A program made the translations under genes and the position numbers. From contig NZ_BKNN01000017.1 of NCBI RefSeq assembly GCF_008993995.1, positions 1-49,761 on the forward strand: 49,761 nt of DNA, in the 5' to 3' direction. Source of the stretch: Acinetobacter brisouii. GTDB lineage: Bacteria; Pseudomonadota; Gammaproteobacteria; Pseudomonadales; Moraxellaceae. The notes beneath the pieces were generated by a model. The model ran no database searches. It was not told the origin of the DNA and saw nothing but the letters and a program-made list of their open reading frames with translations. How positions within the stretch are numbered: the first letter of the stretch is position 1; every line of letters starts with the position of its first letter. This document shows positions 18,800-29,338 of this stretch, in pieces.

Positions 18800-18813
18800 A
18801 AAAAAATCTAAAA
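18794..18813. promoter_or_regulatory. Inverted repeat just upstream of adeI
   Basis: TTTTAGA-AAAAAA-TCTAAAA is a perfect 7-base-arm palindrome. It overlaps the PAP2 stop codon and ends 11 bases before the adeI ATG, next to the ribosome binding site GAGGTGG. It could be an operator for a repressor (the TetR-type AdeN controls this operon in A. baumannii) or a small leader hairpin. The sequence alone does not separate these. Confidence 0.5.
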
Positions 18814-18824
18814 GAGGTGGAAGA

Positions 18825-20078
18825 ATGATGTCAGCTAAGCTTTGGGTTCCTACCCTTACTGCTTGCGCATTAGCAACAAGTATTGCACTTGTTGGTTGTA
18901 GCAATGACAAAAAGGATGCGCAGCAAGCTGCTGCTTCCCAACAAGCACCAATGGTTGAAGTTGGTGTGGTTGTTGCTCAACCGCAAAATGTAGAGAAAAC
19001 CGTTGAACTCGCAGGGCGAACATCGCCTTATGAGGTTTCAGAGGTTCGCCCTCAGACAGGTGGGGTAATTTTAAAACGCTTATTTGCTGAAGGCAGTTAT
19101 GTCAAAGCTGGGCAACCCCTTTACCAAATTGACTCTCGTGCTAACCGTGCCAGTGTAGAAAACTCCAAAGCATCTTTGCTTCAACAAGAAGCAAACTTGA
19201 ATAGCTTAACCATCAAGATGAATCGTTATAACCAATTGGTTGGCATTAATGCGGTTGCTAAACAGGATTATGATGACCTTGTGGGTGAAGTTAAAGTTGC
19301 CAAAGCTCAAGTCGAAGCAGCACGTGCAGCATTAGATACGGCTCAAATCAATCTTGGGTATTCAACCATTCGCGCACCGATTTCAGGTCAAACTGACCAT
19401 TCATCGTTCACTGCGGGTGCACTTGTCACCGCAGGACAGAGTGATGCTTTGGTTAAAATTCAACGCTTAGATCCAATCTATGTCGATATTACTCAATCAA
19501 GTAGTGACTTATTGCGTCTACGTCAAGAGTTGAAAAAAGGCAGCTTAGCTAATAGCAACAACGCCAAAGTCAAACTCAAACTCGAAGATGGCAGTACCTA
19601 TGCCAATGAAGGTAATCTCGCATTTGCTGATGCAAGTGTTGATAGTGGTACTGGTAGCATCATCATTCGTGCTGTGTTCTCAAACCCAGATCATTTATTA
19701 CTCCCTGGTATGTATGCAACTGCACAAATTGTTGAAGGTATTGTACCTAATGCCTACCTTGTGCCACAAATTGCAGTGACGCGTACTCCGACAGGTCAAG
19801 CATCTGTATTTGTTGTAAATGCCAAAGGCGTTGTAGAAACACGTACGATTGAAACCTCAAGTACTCAAGGTCAAAATTGGATTGTCACTGGTGGTTTAAA
19901 ATCAGGTGATAAAGTCGTGGTTGATGGGGTTGCAAAAATCAAAGAAGGTCAGCAGGTCAAAACAACACCGTATAAACCTGTAGCTGCTCCCGCAACAACA
20001 CCAAACAATCCTGCTGCAAAATCAGCAAATGCTGCTTCACAAGCCCAAAGCTCATCTAAACAGCAAGCACATGCTTAA
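18825..20078 (+). CDS. adeI: RND efflux periplasmic adaptor AdeI
   Basis: The membrane-fusion subunit of the AdeIJK tripartite multidrug pump. The 417-residue lipoprotein precursor has a lipobox IALVGC, a barrel-sandwich/lipoyl region (GGVILKRLFAEGSYVKAGQP), a helical hairpin coiled coil around ASLLQQEANLNSLTIKMNRY, and the beta-barrel domain GQTDHSSFTAGALVTAGQS. Residue order matches A. baumannii AdeI as I remember it (LDPIYVDITQSS, LLLPGMYATAQIVEGIVPNA). The C-terminus is Ala/Gln/Ser-rich and low-complexity. Start: ATG 18825 (or 18828) after GAGGTGG. It is followed 12 bases later by adeJ. Confidence 0.95.
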   Translation: MMSAKLWVPTLTACALATSIALVGCSNDKKDAQQAAASQQAPMVEVGVVVAQPQNVEKTVELAGRTSPYEVSEVRPQTGGVILKRLFAEGSYVKAGQPLYQIDSRANRASVENSKASLLQQEANLNSLTIKMNRYNQLVGINAVAKQDYDDLVGEVKVAKAQVEAARAALDTAQINLGYSTIRAPISGQTDHSSFTAGALVTAGQSDALVKIQRLDPIYVDITQSSSDLLRLRQELKKGSLANSNNAKVKLKLEDGSTYANEGNLAFADASVDSGTGSIIIRAVFSNPDHLLLPGMYATAQIVEGIVPNAYLVPQIAVTRTPTGQASVFVVNAKGVVETRTIETSSTQGQNWIVTGGLKSGDKVVVDGVAKIKEGQQVKTTPYKPVAAPATTPNNPAAKSANAASQAQSSSKQQAHA

Positions 20079-20090
20079 GGGGTAGATTGA

Positions 20091-23000
20091 ATGGCTCGCT
20101 TTTTTATTCATCGCCCAATCTTTGCATGGGTGATTGCATTGGTGATTATGCTGGCAGGGATCATTTCCTTGACGCAAATGCCTATTGCACAATATCCAAC
20201 CATTGCACCACCTAAGATTAGTATCTCTGCAACTTATACAGGTGCTTCGGCTGAAACCATTGAAAATACAGTCACACAGGTGATTGAACAGCAACTTAAT
20301 GGACTAGATGGCCTCCGCTATATCAGCTCTCAGAGTATGTCCAATGGTTCTGTTTCCATTGATGTAAACTTTAAGCAAGGTGTTGACGCAAACATCGCGC
20401 AAGTACAGGTACAAAATAAGTTGCAGACCGCAACCGCATCTTTACCTGAAGCTGTACAACGTCAAGGGATTACCATCAAAAAATCGGGTGCAAGTTTCTT
20501 GCAAGTTGTTGCATTTTACTCACCCGATAACAGCTTGTCTGACGCTTACATTAAAGATTATGTCAACTCAAATATTAAAGACACTTTGAGTCGTGTCCAA
20601 GGAGTTGGTGAAGTTCAAGTATTTGGTGGTCAATATGCAATGCGTATTTGGCTCGACCCTGCGAAACTGACCAACTACCAATTGACACCAAGTGATGTTA
20701 GCTCTGCAATTACGGCTCAGAACTCACAGATTTCTGTCGGTCAGATCGGTGGTGCTCCTGCAGTTAAAGGTCAAGTAATCAATGCGACCGTCAACACACA
20801 AGGTATGCTACAAACTCCTGAGCAGTTTGAAAATATCATTGTCAAAACAACTTCTACAGGTGCAAAAGTTCTCCTCAAGGATGTTGCACGTGTTGAATTG
20901 GGGGCTGAAAATTATCAGTTTGAATCGAAATTCAACGGTAAACCAGCGGGAGGTATTGCAATTCGTTTAGCAACGGGTGCAAATGCCTTAGACACTGCAA
21001 AAAATGTTGAAGCAGCACTCGTAAAATTACGTCTAAACTACCCTGCTGGTTTAAAAGATGATATTGCTTACGACACAACACCATTCGTAAAACTTTCGAT
21101 TGAAAACGTGGTTCACACCCTTGTTGAAGCGATTGTTTTAGTATTTATCGTCATGTTCTTGTTCTTGCAGAACTGGCGAGCAACCATTATTCCAACTTTA
21201 GCAGTTCCAGTGGTTGTACTGGGTACGTTTGCAATTATTAACCTGTTTGGTTTCTCAATTAATACCTTATCTATGTTTGCCATGGTACTGGCGATTGGTC
21301 TATTGGTAGATGATGCAATTGTTGTCGTGGAAAACGTCGAACGGGTCATGCAGGAAGAACATCTGGATCCTGTCACGGCAACCGAAAAGTCGATGGGACA
21401 AATTACAGGGGCACTGATTGGTATTACCAGTGTTTTGACCGCTGTATTCTTCCCAATGGCATTCTTTAGCGGAACTACAGGTGTAATTTATCGTCAGTTC
21501 TCACTGACACTCGTCTCTGCCATGATTTTATCTTTAGTCATTGCATTAACCTTTACACCTGCCCTCTGTGCAACCATTCTCAAACAACACGATCCAAATA
21601 GACCGGAAAGCAATAATATTATTGCGCGCTTCTTCCGTGGCTTTAACAATGGCTTTGAAAAGTTATCGCAACGCTATCAGAATGGCGTAAGCCATATGAC
21701 GCATAGCAAAATTCTCTCTGGAATTTTCTATGCCATTATTATTGGTATTTTTGGGTTCTTGTTTAAAGCATTACCAACATCATTCCTTCCTGATGAAGAT
21801 CAGGGCGTGATTATGACCTTAGTTCAGTTGCCAAATAATGCAACCCTAGAAAGAACAACCAATACTCTTGATACCATTACACAGCACCTCTTAACGCAAG
21901 AAAAAGACAGTGTGAAGTCGGTATTTAGTGTGGCAGGTTTCTCCTTCACAGGTCAGGGACAAAACCAAGGTCTAACCTTTGTTAAACTCAAAGACTGGAG
22001 TCTACGTAAAACACCAGAAACACAGATTGGTAGTTTAATTGGTCGTTCAATGGCACTGAATGGCATGATCAAAGATGCATCGATGATTTACCCATTACAG
22101 TTACCTGCGATGCCAGAACTAGGAGTCAGCTCAGGCTTCGACTTCATGTTAAAAGACACCAATGGTCAAGGGCATGAAAAACTCATGGCTGCCCGCAATG
22201 CAATATTAGGATTGGCTGCACAAGACAAACGTCTGATGGCGGTACGTCCAAATGGTATGCAGGACACACCTCAGTACAAGATCGAAATCGATCAAGCCAA
22301 AGCAACGGCTCAAGGTGTAACGGTAAGCGATATCAATGATACGATGAGTGTGGCTTGGGGTAGTAGCTATGTAAATGACTTTATTGACCGTGGTCGTATC
22401 AAAAAAGTTTATTTACAAGGTCAACCTGATTCGCGCATGATGCCTGAAGATCTAAACAAATGGTATGTGCGAAATTCTAGTGGGCAGATGGTACCGTTCT
22501 CAAGTTTTGCAACAGGTCACTGGACGTATGGCTCACCTCGTCTTGAACGCTATAACGGTGTTTCATCAATGAACATCCAAGGTTCACCTGCCGCAGGTGT
22601 GAGTTCAGGTGAAGCAATGCAAGCCATGCAGGAAATCATGCAAAAGCTGCCATCTATGGGCTTCACAGGCTATGACTATGAGTGGACTGGTTTATCATTA
22701 GAAGAACAAGATTCGGGTAGTCAAACATTCGTATTGTATGCACTATCATTGTTACTTGTATTCTTCATTTTGGCAGCACTTTATGAGAGCTGGTCAATTC
22801 CATTCTCAGTCCTGCTTGTTGTTCCACTAGGCTTGATTGGTGCGGTTTTATTAACATTCCTTGGTATGAAGTTGCTTGGAAATCCAAACTTGTCCAATAA
22901 CATTTACTTCCAAGTCGCGATTGTTGCTGTAATTGGTCTTTCTGCGAAGAATGCGATCTTGATTGTTGAATTTGCCAAAGAGCTACAAGAAAAAGGCGAA

Positions 23001-23270
23001 GATCTGTTTGAAGCAACCATGCATGCTTCAAAACTACGTCTACGTCCAATTGTCATGACCACATTGGCATTTGGTTTTGGTGTATTGCCACTTGCCATTT
23101 CAACAGGTGCAGGCGCAGGTAGTCAGCACTCAGTGGGTTATGGTGTTATTGGTGGTGTTCTTAGCTCAACACTATTGGGTATTTTCTTTATTCCTGTATT
23201 CTTCGTTTGGATTCGTAGTATCTTTAAATACAAACCAAAGAATACACACATTCAGGAGCATAAATCGTGA
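20091..23270 (+). CDS. adeJ: RND multidrug efflux transporter AdeJ
   Basis: The inner-membrane proton/drug antiporter of the AdeIJK pump, 1059 residues, usual for AcrB homologues. The N-terminus MARFFIHRPIFAWVIALVIM is the first membrane helix; the proton relay is visible as LAIGLLVDDAIVVVENVERV with the paired aspartates. Two large periplasmic loops carry the porter and docking domains (for example the phrase QYPTIAPPKISISATYTGA). It sits in the middle of the adeIJK operon with short spacing. In A. baumannii this pump gives intrinsic resistance to beta-lactams, fluoroquinolones, tetracyclines and others. Confidence 0.96.
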   Translation: MARFFIHRPIFAWVIALVIMLAGIISLTQMPIAQYPTIAPPKISISATYTGASAETIENTVTQVIEQQLNGLDGLRYISSQSMSNGSVSIDVNFKQGVDANIAQVQVQNKLQTATASLPEAVQRQGITIKKSGASFLQVVAFYSPDNSLSDAYIKDYVNSNIKDTLSRVQGVGEVQVFGGQYAMRIWLDPAKLTNYQLTPSDVSSAITAQNSQISVGQIGGAPAVKGQVINATVNTQGMLQTPEQFENIIVKTTSTGAKVLLKDVARVELGAENYQFESKFNGKPAGGIAIRLATGANALDTAKNVEAALVKLRLNYPAGLKDDIAYDTTPFVKLSIENVVHTLVEAIVLVFIVMFLFLQNWRATIIPTLAVPVVVLGTFAIINLFGFSINTLSMFAMVLAIGLLVDDAIVVVENVERVMQEEHLDPVTATEKSMGQITGALIGITSVLTAVFFPMAFFSGTTGVIYRQFSLTLVSAMILSLVIALTFTPALCATILKQHDPNRPESNNIIARFFRGFNNGFEKLSQRYQNGVSHMTHSKILSGIFYAIIIGIFGFLFKALPTSFLPDEDQGVIMTLVQLPNNATLERTTNTLDTITQHLLTQEKDSVKSVFSVAGFSFTGQGQNQGLTFVKLKDWSLRKTPETQIGSLIGRSMALNGMIKDASMIYPLQLPAMPELGVSSGFDFMLKDTNGQGHEKLMAARNAILGLAAQDKRLMAVRPNGMQDTPQYKIEIDQAKATAQGVTVSDINDTMSVAWGSSYVNDFIDRGRIKKVYLQGQPDSRMMPEDLNKWYVRNSSGQMVPFSSFATGHWTYGSPRLERYNGVSSMNIQGSPAAGVSSGEAMQAMQEIMQKLPSMGFTGYDYEWTGLSLEEQDSGSQTFVLYALSLLLVFFILAALYESWSIPFSVLLVVPLGLIGAVLLTFLGMKLLGNPNLSNNIYFQVAIVAVIGLSAKNAILIVEFAKELQEKGEDLFEATMHASKLRLRPIVMTTLAFGFGVLPLAISTGAGAGSQHSVGYGVIGGVLSSTLLGIFFIPVFFVWIRSIFKYKPKNTHIQEHKS

Positions 23271-24724
23271 TGCAAAATATATGGTCTCTTACAGGTCGTA
23301 GCATTGCCGTCTCCACACTTGCACTTGCTTTGGCAGCCTGCCAAAGCATGCGCGGACCTGAGCCTGTCGCAAAACCTGATATTCCAAATCAGTTTGCATC
23401 GCAAGCAGCAACAGGCACTTCTGTTGCTGAGCAAGGCTACAAAGATTACTTCTCAGATCCTCGCCTGTTAAAAGTGATTGAGATGAGTCTGGAAAACAAC
23501 CGTGATTTACGTACTGCGGCATTGAATATTCAAAAAGCGCAGTTGCAATATCGTGTTACAGAACTCAATCAACTCCCGACAGTCGGTACAAATGTTGACT
23601 ATGCTCGCGGCAAAACACTCAGCTCTAGTTTAAAAACTGTTTCTACTTATCAAGTAGGTTTAGGTGTTACCTCTTATGAACTTGATTTTTGGGGACGTGT
23701 CCGTAGCTTAAAAGATGCAGCACTTGACACTTACCTGTCGACTCGCGCAGCCAAAGACTCGACCCAAATTAGTCTAATCAGCCAAGTCGCTGAGGCATGG
23801 GTCAGCTACTCTTATGCCAATGCCAATCTCAAACTGGCTCAGCAAACCCTAAAAGCACAGCAAGAATCATATAATCTCAACAAAAAACGCTTCGATGTCG
23901 GTATTGACAGCGAAGTGCCACTTCGTCAATCACAGATTTCTGTTGAAACCGCACGTAGTGATGTTGGAAATTATCAGACCCAACTTGAACAAGCCAAAAA
24001 CTTGCTCGATGTCTTGGTTGGTAAAATTGTTCCGAATGAGTTATTGCCAACCGATACTGTGAAACAAATTACCTCACAGAAAGTATTGGCAGCAGGCTTA
24101 CCAAGTGATTTGCTGAACAACCGTCCTGATATTATCTCTGCTGAATACCAACTTAGCTCAGCAGGTGCAAACATCGGTGCAGCAAAAGCAGCAATGTTCC
24201 CAACTATTAGCCTGACTGCAAATGCAGGTTTTGCGAGTTATCAGTTAAGCGATTTGTTTAAGTCAGGCTCAACCGTTTGGCAATTTGCACCAACGCTTGA
24301 TCTGCCAATCTTTGACTGGGGTACACGCAAAACCAATGTCAAAATTTCAAAAGTCGATCAAGAGCTATATTTGACGGCTTATGAAAAAGCCATTCAAACG
24401 GCATTCCGTGAAGTGAATGACGTTTTGGCAACCCGTGCGCATATCAATGAACGTTTGGCAGCACAGCGCAGCTTGGTTCAAGCCACCAACAAGAACTATC
24501 AACTTTCAACGGCTCGCTTCCGTGCAGGAATTGATAACTACTTGACGGTACTAGATGCACAGCGTTCAAACTACGCTGCGGCACAAGGTCTACTGACACT
24601 TGAACAAACCAATCTGAACAACCAGATTGAACTTTATAAAACACTTGGTGGTGGGGTAAAAGCCAACACTTCAGATGAAGTAAAGTACCCTGCTTCAAGT
24701 GCCGAACGTCATCAGAAAAAATAA
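23270..24724 (+). CDS. adeK: RND efflux outer-membrane channel AdeK
   Basis: The TolC-like outer-membrane channel of the pump, 484 residues. A signal peptide with lipobox LALAAC is followed by two repeated helical barrel modules, recognisable from FSDPRLLKVIEMSLENNRDL, YELDFWGRVRSLKDAALDTY, LPSDLLNNRPDIISAEYQLS and FRAGIDNYLTVLDAQRSNYA. The ATG at 23270 overlaps the adeJ stop codon by one base (TGATG), showing translational coupling; a GTG one codon earlier would have slightly better spacing to AGGAG at 23253-23257. A perfect hairpin ends the operon. Confidence 0.94.
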   Translation: MQNIWSLTGRSIAVSTLALALAACQSMRGPEPVAKPDIPNQFASQAATGTSVAEQGYKDYFSDPRLLKVIEMSLENNRDLRTAALNIQKAQLQYRVTELNQLPTVGTNVDYARGKTLSSSLKTVSTYQVGLGVTSYELDFWGRVRSLKDAALDTYLSTRAAKDSTQISLISQVAEAWVSYSYANANLKLAQQTLKAQQESYNLNKKRFDVGIDSEVPLRQSQISVETARSDVGNYQTQLEQAKNLLDVLVGKIVPNELLPTDTVKQITSQKVLAAGLPSDLLNNRPDIISAEYQLSSAGANIGAAKAAMFPTISLTANAGFASYQLSDLFKSGSTVWQFAPTLDLPIFDWGTRKTNVKISKVDQELYLTAYEKAIQTAFREVNDVLATRAHINERLAAQRSLVQATNKNYQLSTARFRAGIDNYLTVLDAQRSNYAAAQGLLTLEQTNLNNQIELYKTLGGGVKANTSDEVKYPASSAERHQKK

Positions 24725-24733
24725 TTCTCCTCA

Positions 24734-24765
24734 TAAGAAAGCCCACGTTAACGTGGGCTTTCTTA
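24734..24765. terminator. Bidirectional terminator after adeK
   Basis: TAAGAAAGCCCACGTT and its exact complement form a 32-base perfect palindrome between adeK (+) and the convergent SDR gene (-). Confidence 0.88.
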
Positions 24766-24774
24766 CATTTTCAC

Positions 24775-25581
24775 TTATTTCACTTGCGCTTTACGAATCT
24801 GTTTATACAAAATGCTCGGTGCTAGACGCGATAACATTACACCCAGTTTTTCCTTACGCCCACCAATCACAATATATTCTTGCTTTTGCAGTAATGCTTT
24901 TACAGTCTGCTGAGCAAATTCATCGGCATCCAAACCCTGCTCAATGGCTTCATCTTGAAAACCTTGTGCTTCACCGTTACCTGTCAAAGCATTGAGTGAC
25001 ACATTGGTTTTGACAAAACCAGGAAACACTACAGATACATCAATCCCCTGTGCAGCGACTTCCGCACGTAAACTGTTTGCCCACATATGAATCGCGGCTT
25101 TGGCTGCTGAATACGTCGCACGATATTGCGTTCCGATCAGCCCCGCCACACTGGAAATAAACACCACATGACCAGACTTCTGTTTCAGTAAAGTCGGTAA
25201 AACGGCTTTGGTCATAGCCACATGGGCAAAATAATCCACTTCCATGATTTTTCGTTCAGTTTCCATTGAGGTGTCCTGAATTAATGCACGCTGACTCAAA
25301 CCTGCATTATTGATCAGCCAGTCGATTCTGCCCTTTTCTGCCAAAACCTGCTGTAAAGCCTGCTCAATTTGCAGCGCATTGGTAATATCTAGCGGCACAC
25401 ATAAATGCTTATCCTGATTCGGTAATAATGCTTTGACGCGTTGCAACTCACTGTCACGGCGCGCAGACAAAACCAGTTGCGCACCTAATTCAGCAAAAGC
25501 AATCGCCAAAGCCTGCCCAATGCCAGAAGATGCCCCTGTAACCCAAACCACTTGATCTTGCAGATTTTGTGCTTTCATCAT
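24775..25581 (-). CDS. SDR-family NAD(P)-dependent oxidoreductase
   Basis: A short-chain dehydrogenase/reductase of 268 residues. The cofactor motif is TGASSGIG near residue 15, then LINNAG, the catalytic serine in VVFISSVAG and the YSAAK tyrosine-lysine pair. The C-terminal extension with IVIGGRKEKLGVMLSRLAPSI is like DHRS7/YqjQ-type members, which act on steroids, retinoids or lipids. It lies 11 bases downstream of an unrecognised gene on the same strand, so the two likely form an operon. Substrate unknown. Confidence 0.9.
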   Translation of the reverse strand: MMKAQNLQDQVVWVTGASSGIGQALAIAFAELGAQLVLSARRDSELQRVKALLPNQDKHLCVPLDITNALQIEQALQQVLAEKGRIDWLINNAGLSQRALIQDTSMETERKIMEVDYFAHVAMTKAVLPTLLKQKSGHVVFISSVAGLIGTQYRATYSAAKAAIHMWANSLRAEVAAQGIDVSVVFPGFVKTNVSLNALTGNGEAQGFQDEAIEQGLDADEFAQQTVKALLQKQEYIVIGGRKEKLGVMLSRLAPSILYKQIRKAQVK

Positions 25582-25592
25582 GTACCTGTCGT

Positions 25593-26279
25593 TTAATGTG
25601 TATCACGAATCAAAAATTTCAAAAAATGATCGATATAATAGGGTGCAACATGTAAATCGACCTCATCCCCCAAACCATGTAGGCGCTTATAACCCATGTG
25701 CGTGGTCATTTGAATCACACCATTTAAGGTTTTATCGATTACAAAATTAAAATCAAGCATTTCTTTGGGAATACGAATCAGATGTGTCACCCCTTGGTCA
25801 ATAATTTCAGTCAGTGCATGAAAAGCAGGACTGATCTGACTGGCATCACCTGCCTGAATCTTTTGAATGAATGTTAAAGTTTGCTCAACCAGCGCATCGG
25901 TTACAGGATAGCGTAAAAACACCTGATCCTGTTCCACAACAATACATTTCGCAAAATAATTAACAATGCCCGCCAAACGCGCATTACTAAGCAGCGCCAC
26001 CGACCACGGTAAATATTTTTTCAAGGCATCGAGCACATGCTGCACCACTTTTTCAGACTCTTGGGCAATCTTATGTCCTTCTGGACGCTGTACACGCTGC
26101 TTTTGCTGCATCAGCAAATCAACAAATACCTGCTGAATAATTTGTACGGCAACATCGGCAAGAAGCTGCCCCAACTCATGTGCCAGTTTATGTTTGGTGG
26201 CAGCATTGAACTGCTGTTGTAATGTCAAAAACTCTGCATAACTTTGCGGGTTGACCTGCAAACTGACCACATACCCCAT
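25593..26279 (-). CDS. Protein of unknown function
   Basis: I do not recognise this 228-residue protein. It is Gln- and His-rich and largely helical, with a helix LADVAVQIIQQVFVDLLMQQ, and a C-terminal segment around GYKRLHGLGDEVDLHVAPYY. I see no signal peptide, membrane span or classical catalytic motif. The ATG at 26277-26279 is preceded by AGGA at the right distance. Downstream on the same strand, only 11 bases away, is the SDR oxidoreductase gene, the sole contextual hint; a lipid-related role is speculative. Confidence 0.65.
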   Translation of the reverse strand: MGYVVSLQVNPQSYAEFLTLQQQFNAATKHKLAHELGQLLADVAVQIIQQVFVDLLMQQKQRVQRPEGHKIAQESEKVVQHVLDALKKYLPWSVALLSNARLAGIVNYFAKCIVVEQDQVFLRYPVTDALVEQTLTFIQKIQAGDASQISPAFHALTEIIDQGVTHLIRIPKEMLDFNFVIDKTLNGVIQMTTHMGYKRLHGLGDEVDLHVAPYYIDHFLKFLIRDTH

Positions 26280-26363
26280 AGAAAATCCTGCTTCGAACAT
26301 CCAATTTATCGCTTAACTGAACATTGTCGCATGATATGCCGCAGATTGCCGACGCTTTGTAGC

Positions 26364-26391
26364 TTAATCTTGTGGATTTTTTTGCTACAAT
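26364..26391 (+). promoter_or_regulatory. valS promoter
   Basis: An extended -10 element TGCTACAAT (26383-26391) is preceded by TTAATC at a 16-base spacing. It lies about 40 bases before the valS ATG, which suits a housekeeping promoter. Confidence 0.55.
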
Positions 26392-26427
26392 GAAACCAAT
26401 TTTTTTTGCACTTTTGATCTGTTAACT

Positions 26428-29334
26428 ATGACTGACGCAACTGCGAATTCCGCTCAGAATATTGCTACAACTTACGATCCTACCGAGATCGAGAAAAAAT
26501 GGTACCAAACTTGGGAAGAGAAAGGCTACTTTAAGCCATCTCAGCAAGGTGAGTCATTCTGTATCATGATTCCGCCGCCAAATGTCACTGGTAGCTTGCA
26601 CATGGGGCATGGTTTTAACAATGCCATTATGGATGCCTTGACCCGCTACAACCGTATGTCAGGTAAAAATACCTTGTGGCAACCTGGGACTGACCATGCG
26701 GGTATCGCAACCCAAATGGTGGTTGAACGCCAACTTGCGGCGCAAAATATCAGCCGTCATGACTTGGGTCGTGAACAGTTCATCGAGAAAGTTTGGGAAT
26801 GGAAAGAACAGTCTGGCGGGAATATTACTCGTCAAATCCGTCGCTTAGGTTCTTCTGTAGACTGGTCACGTGAACGCTTCACTATGGATGAAGGTTTATC
26901 CAATGCAGTCAAAGAAGTGTTCGTTAAACTGCATGAAGACGGCTTGATTTACCGTGGTAAACGCCTCGTAAACTGGGATCCGAAACTGCAAACTGCGCTT
27001 TCTGACTTAGAAGTTGAGTCAGATAAAGAAGAAGCAGGTTCATTGTGGCATTTCAAATATTTCTTTGAAGATAAAAATCTACGCACGCACGATGGTAAAG
27101 ATCACATCGTTGTCGCAACCACACGTCCTGAAACATTGCTCGGTGATACAGCAGTTGCAGTTGCACTGGATGATGAACGCTATACGCACCTTGTGGGTCA
27201 GAACATTATTCTGCCGATTACAGGTCGTGCCGTTCCTATCGTTAAAGATGAATATGTCGACAAAGAATTCGGGACAGGCTGTGTAAAAATCACCCCTGCA
27301 CACGACTTCAATGACTATGAAGTGGGCAAACGCTGCGAATTGCCAATCATCAATATCTTCAACAAAAATGCGGAAGTCTTGGCTGAATTTGAATACATTG
27401 CCAAAGCAGGCGAGCAAATTTCTAAAACCATCGCAGCCCCTGCTGACTATGTTGGTTTAGAGCGTTTTGCTGCACGTAAGAAATTGGTTGAACAGGCAGA
27501 AGCGGAAGGCTGGTTAGATCAAATTCAACCGTACACCTTGAAACCACCACGCGGTGACCGTTCAGGTGTGATCGTTGAGCCATTATTGACCGACCAATGG
27601 TATGTAAAAATTGCACCATTGGCTGAGCCTGCAATTGAAGCGGTGAAAGATGGTCGCATCAAGTTTGTGCCAGAGCAATACAGCAACATGTATATGGCGT
27701 GGATGAACAACATTCAAGACTGGTGTATTTCACGTCAGCTTTGGTGGGGTCACCGTATTCCCGCTTGGTACGATGCTGAAGGTAATGTCTTTGTCGGTCG
27801 TAACGAAGCTGAAGTCCGTGCGAAAAACAACATCCCTGCCGATGTTGCACTCAGCCAAGACGAAGATGTATTGGATACATGGTTCTCTTCTGCACTGTGG
27901 ACATTCTCGACTTTAGATTGGACAGGTGATGCCAAAAAAGATGCGGAAAACTATTTCCTGAATACTTTCCACCCGACAGATGTATTAGTCACTGGTTTTG
28001 ACATCATCTTCTTCTGGGTCGCGCGCATGATCATGATGACCATGCACTTCATGAAAAATGAAGACGGTACGCCACAAGTTCCGTTTAAAACTGTGTATGT
28101 GCATGGTTTAGTCCGTGATGGCGAAGGTCAGAAGATGTCTAAATCTAAGGGTAACGTACTTGACCCATTAGATTTAATTGACGGTGTAGACCTTGAAACC
28201 TTGGTTCAAAAACGTACTACAGGTTTGATGAACCCGAAACAAGCGGCGAAGATTGAAAAATCAACTCGTAAAGAGTTTCCAGAAGGCATTCAAGCTTACG
28301 GTACAGACGCGGTGCGTTTCACATTCTGCGCACTTGCCAATACAGGTCGTGACATCAAGTTCGACATGAAGCGTGTTGAAGGCTACCGTAACTTTGCCAA
28401 CAAAATCTGGAACGCAACCCGTTTCGTGATGATGAATGTTGAAGGTCAAACGATTGGTGCCGAAGCGCGTCCTGATTTGTGGGAATTGCCTGAACAATGG
28501 ATCATCAGCCGTTTACAAAAAGCTGAAGCTGCGGTTCAACAAGCATTTGCGACCTATCGTTTAGACTTGGCTGCTCAAGCCATTTACGAATTTATTTGGA
28601 ATGAATACTGCGACTGGTATGTCGAGTTAACCAAACCAGTTCTGAACGATGCTGAAGTTTCTGAAGAGCGTAAAGCAGAAGTTCGTCGCGTATTGCTTGC
28701 TGTGATGGAAGCATCTTTACGTCTTGCACATCCGCTCATGCCGTATTTGACTGAAGAAATTTGGCAGACGCTTGCACCAAAACTTGGTATTGCTGGCGAA
28801 ACCATTATGCTGGCGCAGTACCCTGTGGCGAACCCTGAGCGTGTAAACGAACAAGCTGAAGCCGATATGCAATGGCTGCAAGGTTTGATTGGTGCGGTAC
28901 GTAACATTCGTGGTGAAATGGGCTTAGGTAATGCACGTTTATTGCCAGTATTGCTTCAAAACACCACTGAAGCGGAAAAAGCACAGATCACACGTATTGA
29001 AGCGTTGTTTAAGGCTTTAGCGAAAGTGGAAAGCATTACCTTCTTGGCTAATGCTGAACAACCACCATTGTCTTCTTCTTCTGTTGTAGGTCACGTATCT
29101 GTATTCGTTCCAATGAAAGGTTTAATTGACCCGAAAGCGGAACTTGGTCGCCTACAAAAAGACTTAGACAAAGTACAAAAGCAGCATGACCAAATTGCGA
29201 CTAAACTGAGCAATGAAGGTTTTGTAGCGAAAGCACCTGCGGCTGTGGTTGAAGGTGAAAAAGCGAAATTGGCTGAGTTTGCAGACCAGTTAGTGAAGAT
29301 TAAAGCGAATATGGAGCAGATTGCTGCGCTTTAA
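26428..29334 (+). CDS. valS: Valyl-tRNA synthetase
   Basis: A class I aminoacyl-tRNA synthetase of 968 residues that charges tRNA-Val and edits threonine. The HIGH motif appears as SLHMGH (residues 56-61) and the KMSKS loop at 569-573. The editing domain contains [17 protein letters not shown]-terminal coiled-coil arm ([19 protein letters not shown]) completes the enzyme. A stretch inserted after KMSKS (about [20 protein letters not shown]) is also found in other gammaproteobacterial ValS. The terminator after it doubles as the upstream border of the defence pair. Confidence 0.97.
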   Translation: MTDATANSAQNIATTYDPTEIEKKWYQTWEEKGYFKPSQQGESFCIMIPPPNVTGSLHMGHGFNNAIMDALTRYNRMSGKNTLWQPGTDHAGIATQMVVERQLAAQNISRHDLGREQFIEKVWEWKEQSGGNITRQIRRLGSSVDWSRERFTMDEGLSNAVKEVFVKLHEDGLIYRGKRLVNWDPKLQTALSDLEVESDKEEAGSLWHFKYFFEDKNLRTHDGKDHIVVATTRPETLLGDTAVAVALDDERYTHLVGQNIILPITGRAVPIVKDEYVDKEFGTGCVKITPAHDFNDYEVGKRCELPIINIFNKNAEVLAEFEYIAKAGEQISKTIAAPADYVGLERFAARKKLVEQAEAEGWLDQIQPYTLKPPRGDRSGVIVEPLLTDQWYVKIAPLAEPAIEAVKDGRIKFVPEQYSNMYMAWMNNIQDWCISRQLWWGHRIPAWYDAEGNVFVGRNEAEVRAKNNIPADVALSQDEDVLDTWFSSALWTFSTLDWTGDAKKDAENYFLNTFHPTDVLVTGFDIIFFWVARMIMMTMHFMKNEDGTPQVPFKTVYVHGLVRDGEGQKMSKSKGNVLDPLDLIDGVDLETLVQKRTTGLMNPKQAAKIEKSTRKEFPEGIQAYGTDAVRFTFCALANTGRDIKFDMKRVEGYRNFANKIWNATRFVMMNVEGQTIGAEARPDLWELPEQWIISRLQKAEAAVQQAFATYRLDLAAQAIYEFIWNEYCDWYVELTKPVLNDAEVSEERKAEVRRVLLAVMEASLRLAHPLMPYLTEEIWQTLAPKLGIAGETIMLAQYPVANPERVNEQAEADMQWLQGLIGAVRNIRGEMGLGNARLLPVLLQNTTEAEKAQITRIEALFKALAKVESITFLANAEQPPLSSSSVVGHVSVFVPMKGLIDPKAELGRLQKDLDKVQKQHDQIATKLSNEGFVAKAPAAVVEGEKAKLAEFADQLVKIKANMEQIAAL

Positions 29335-29338
29335 GGTG

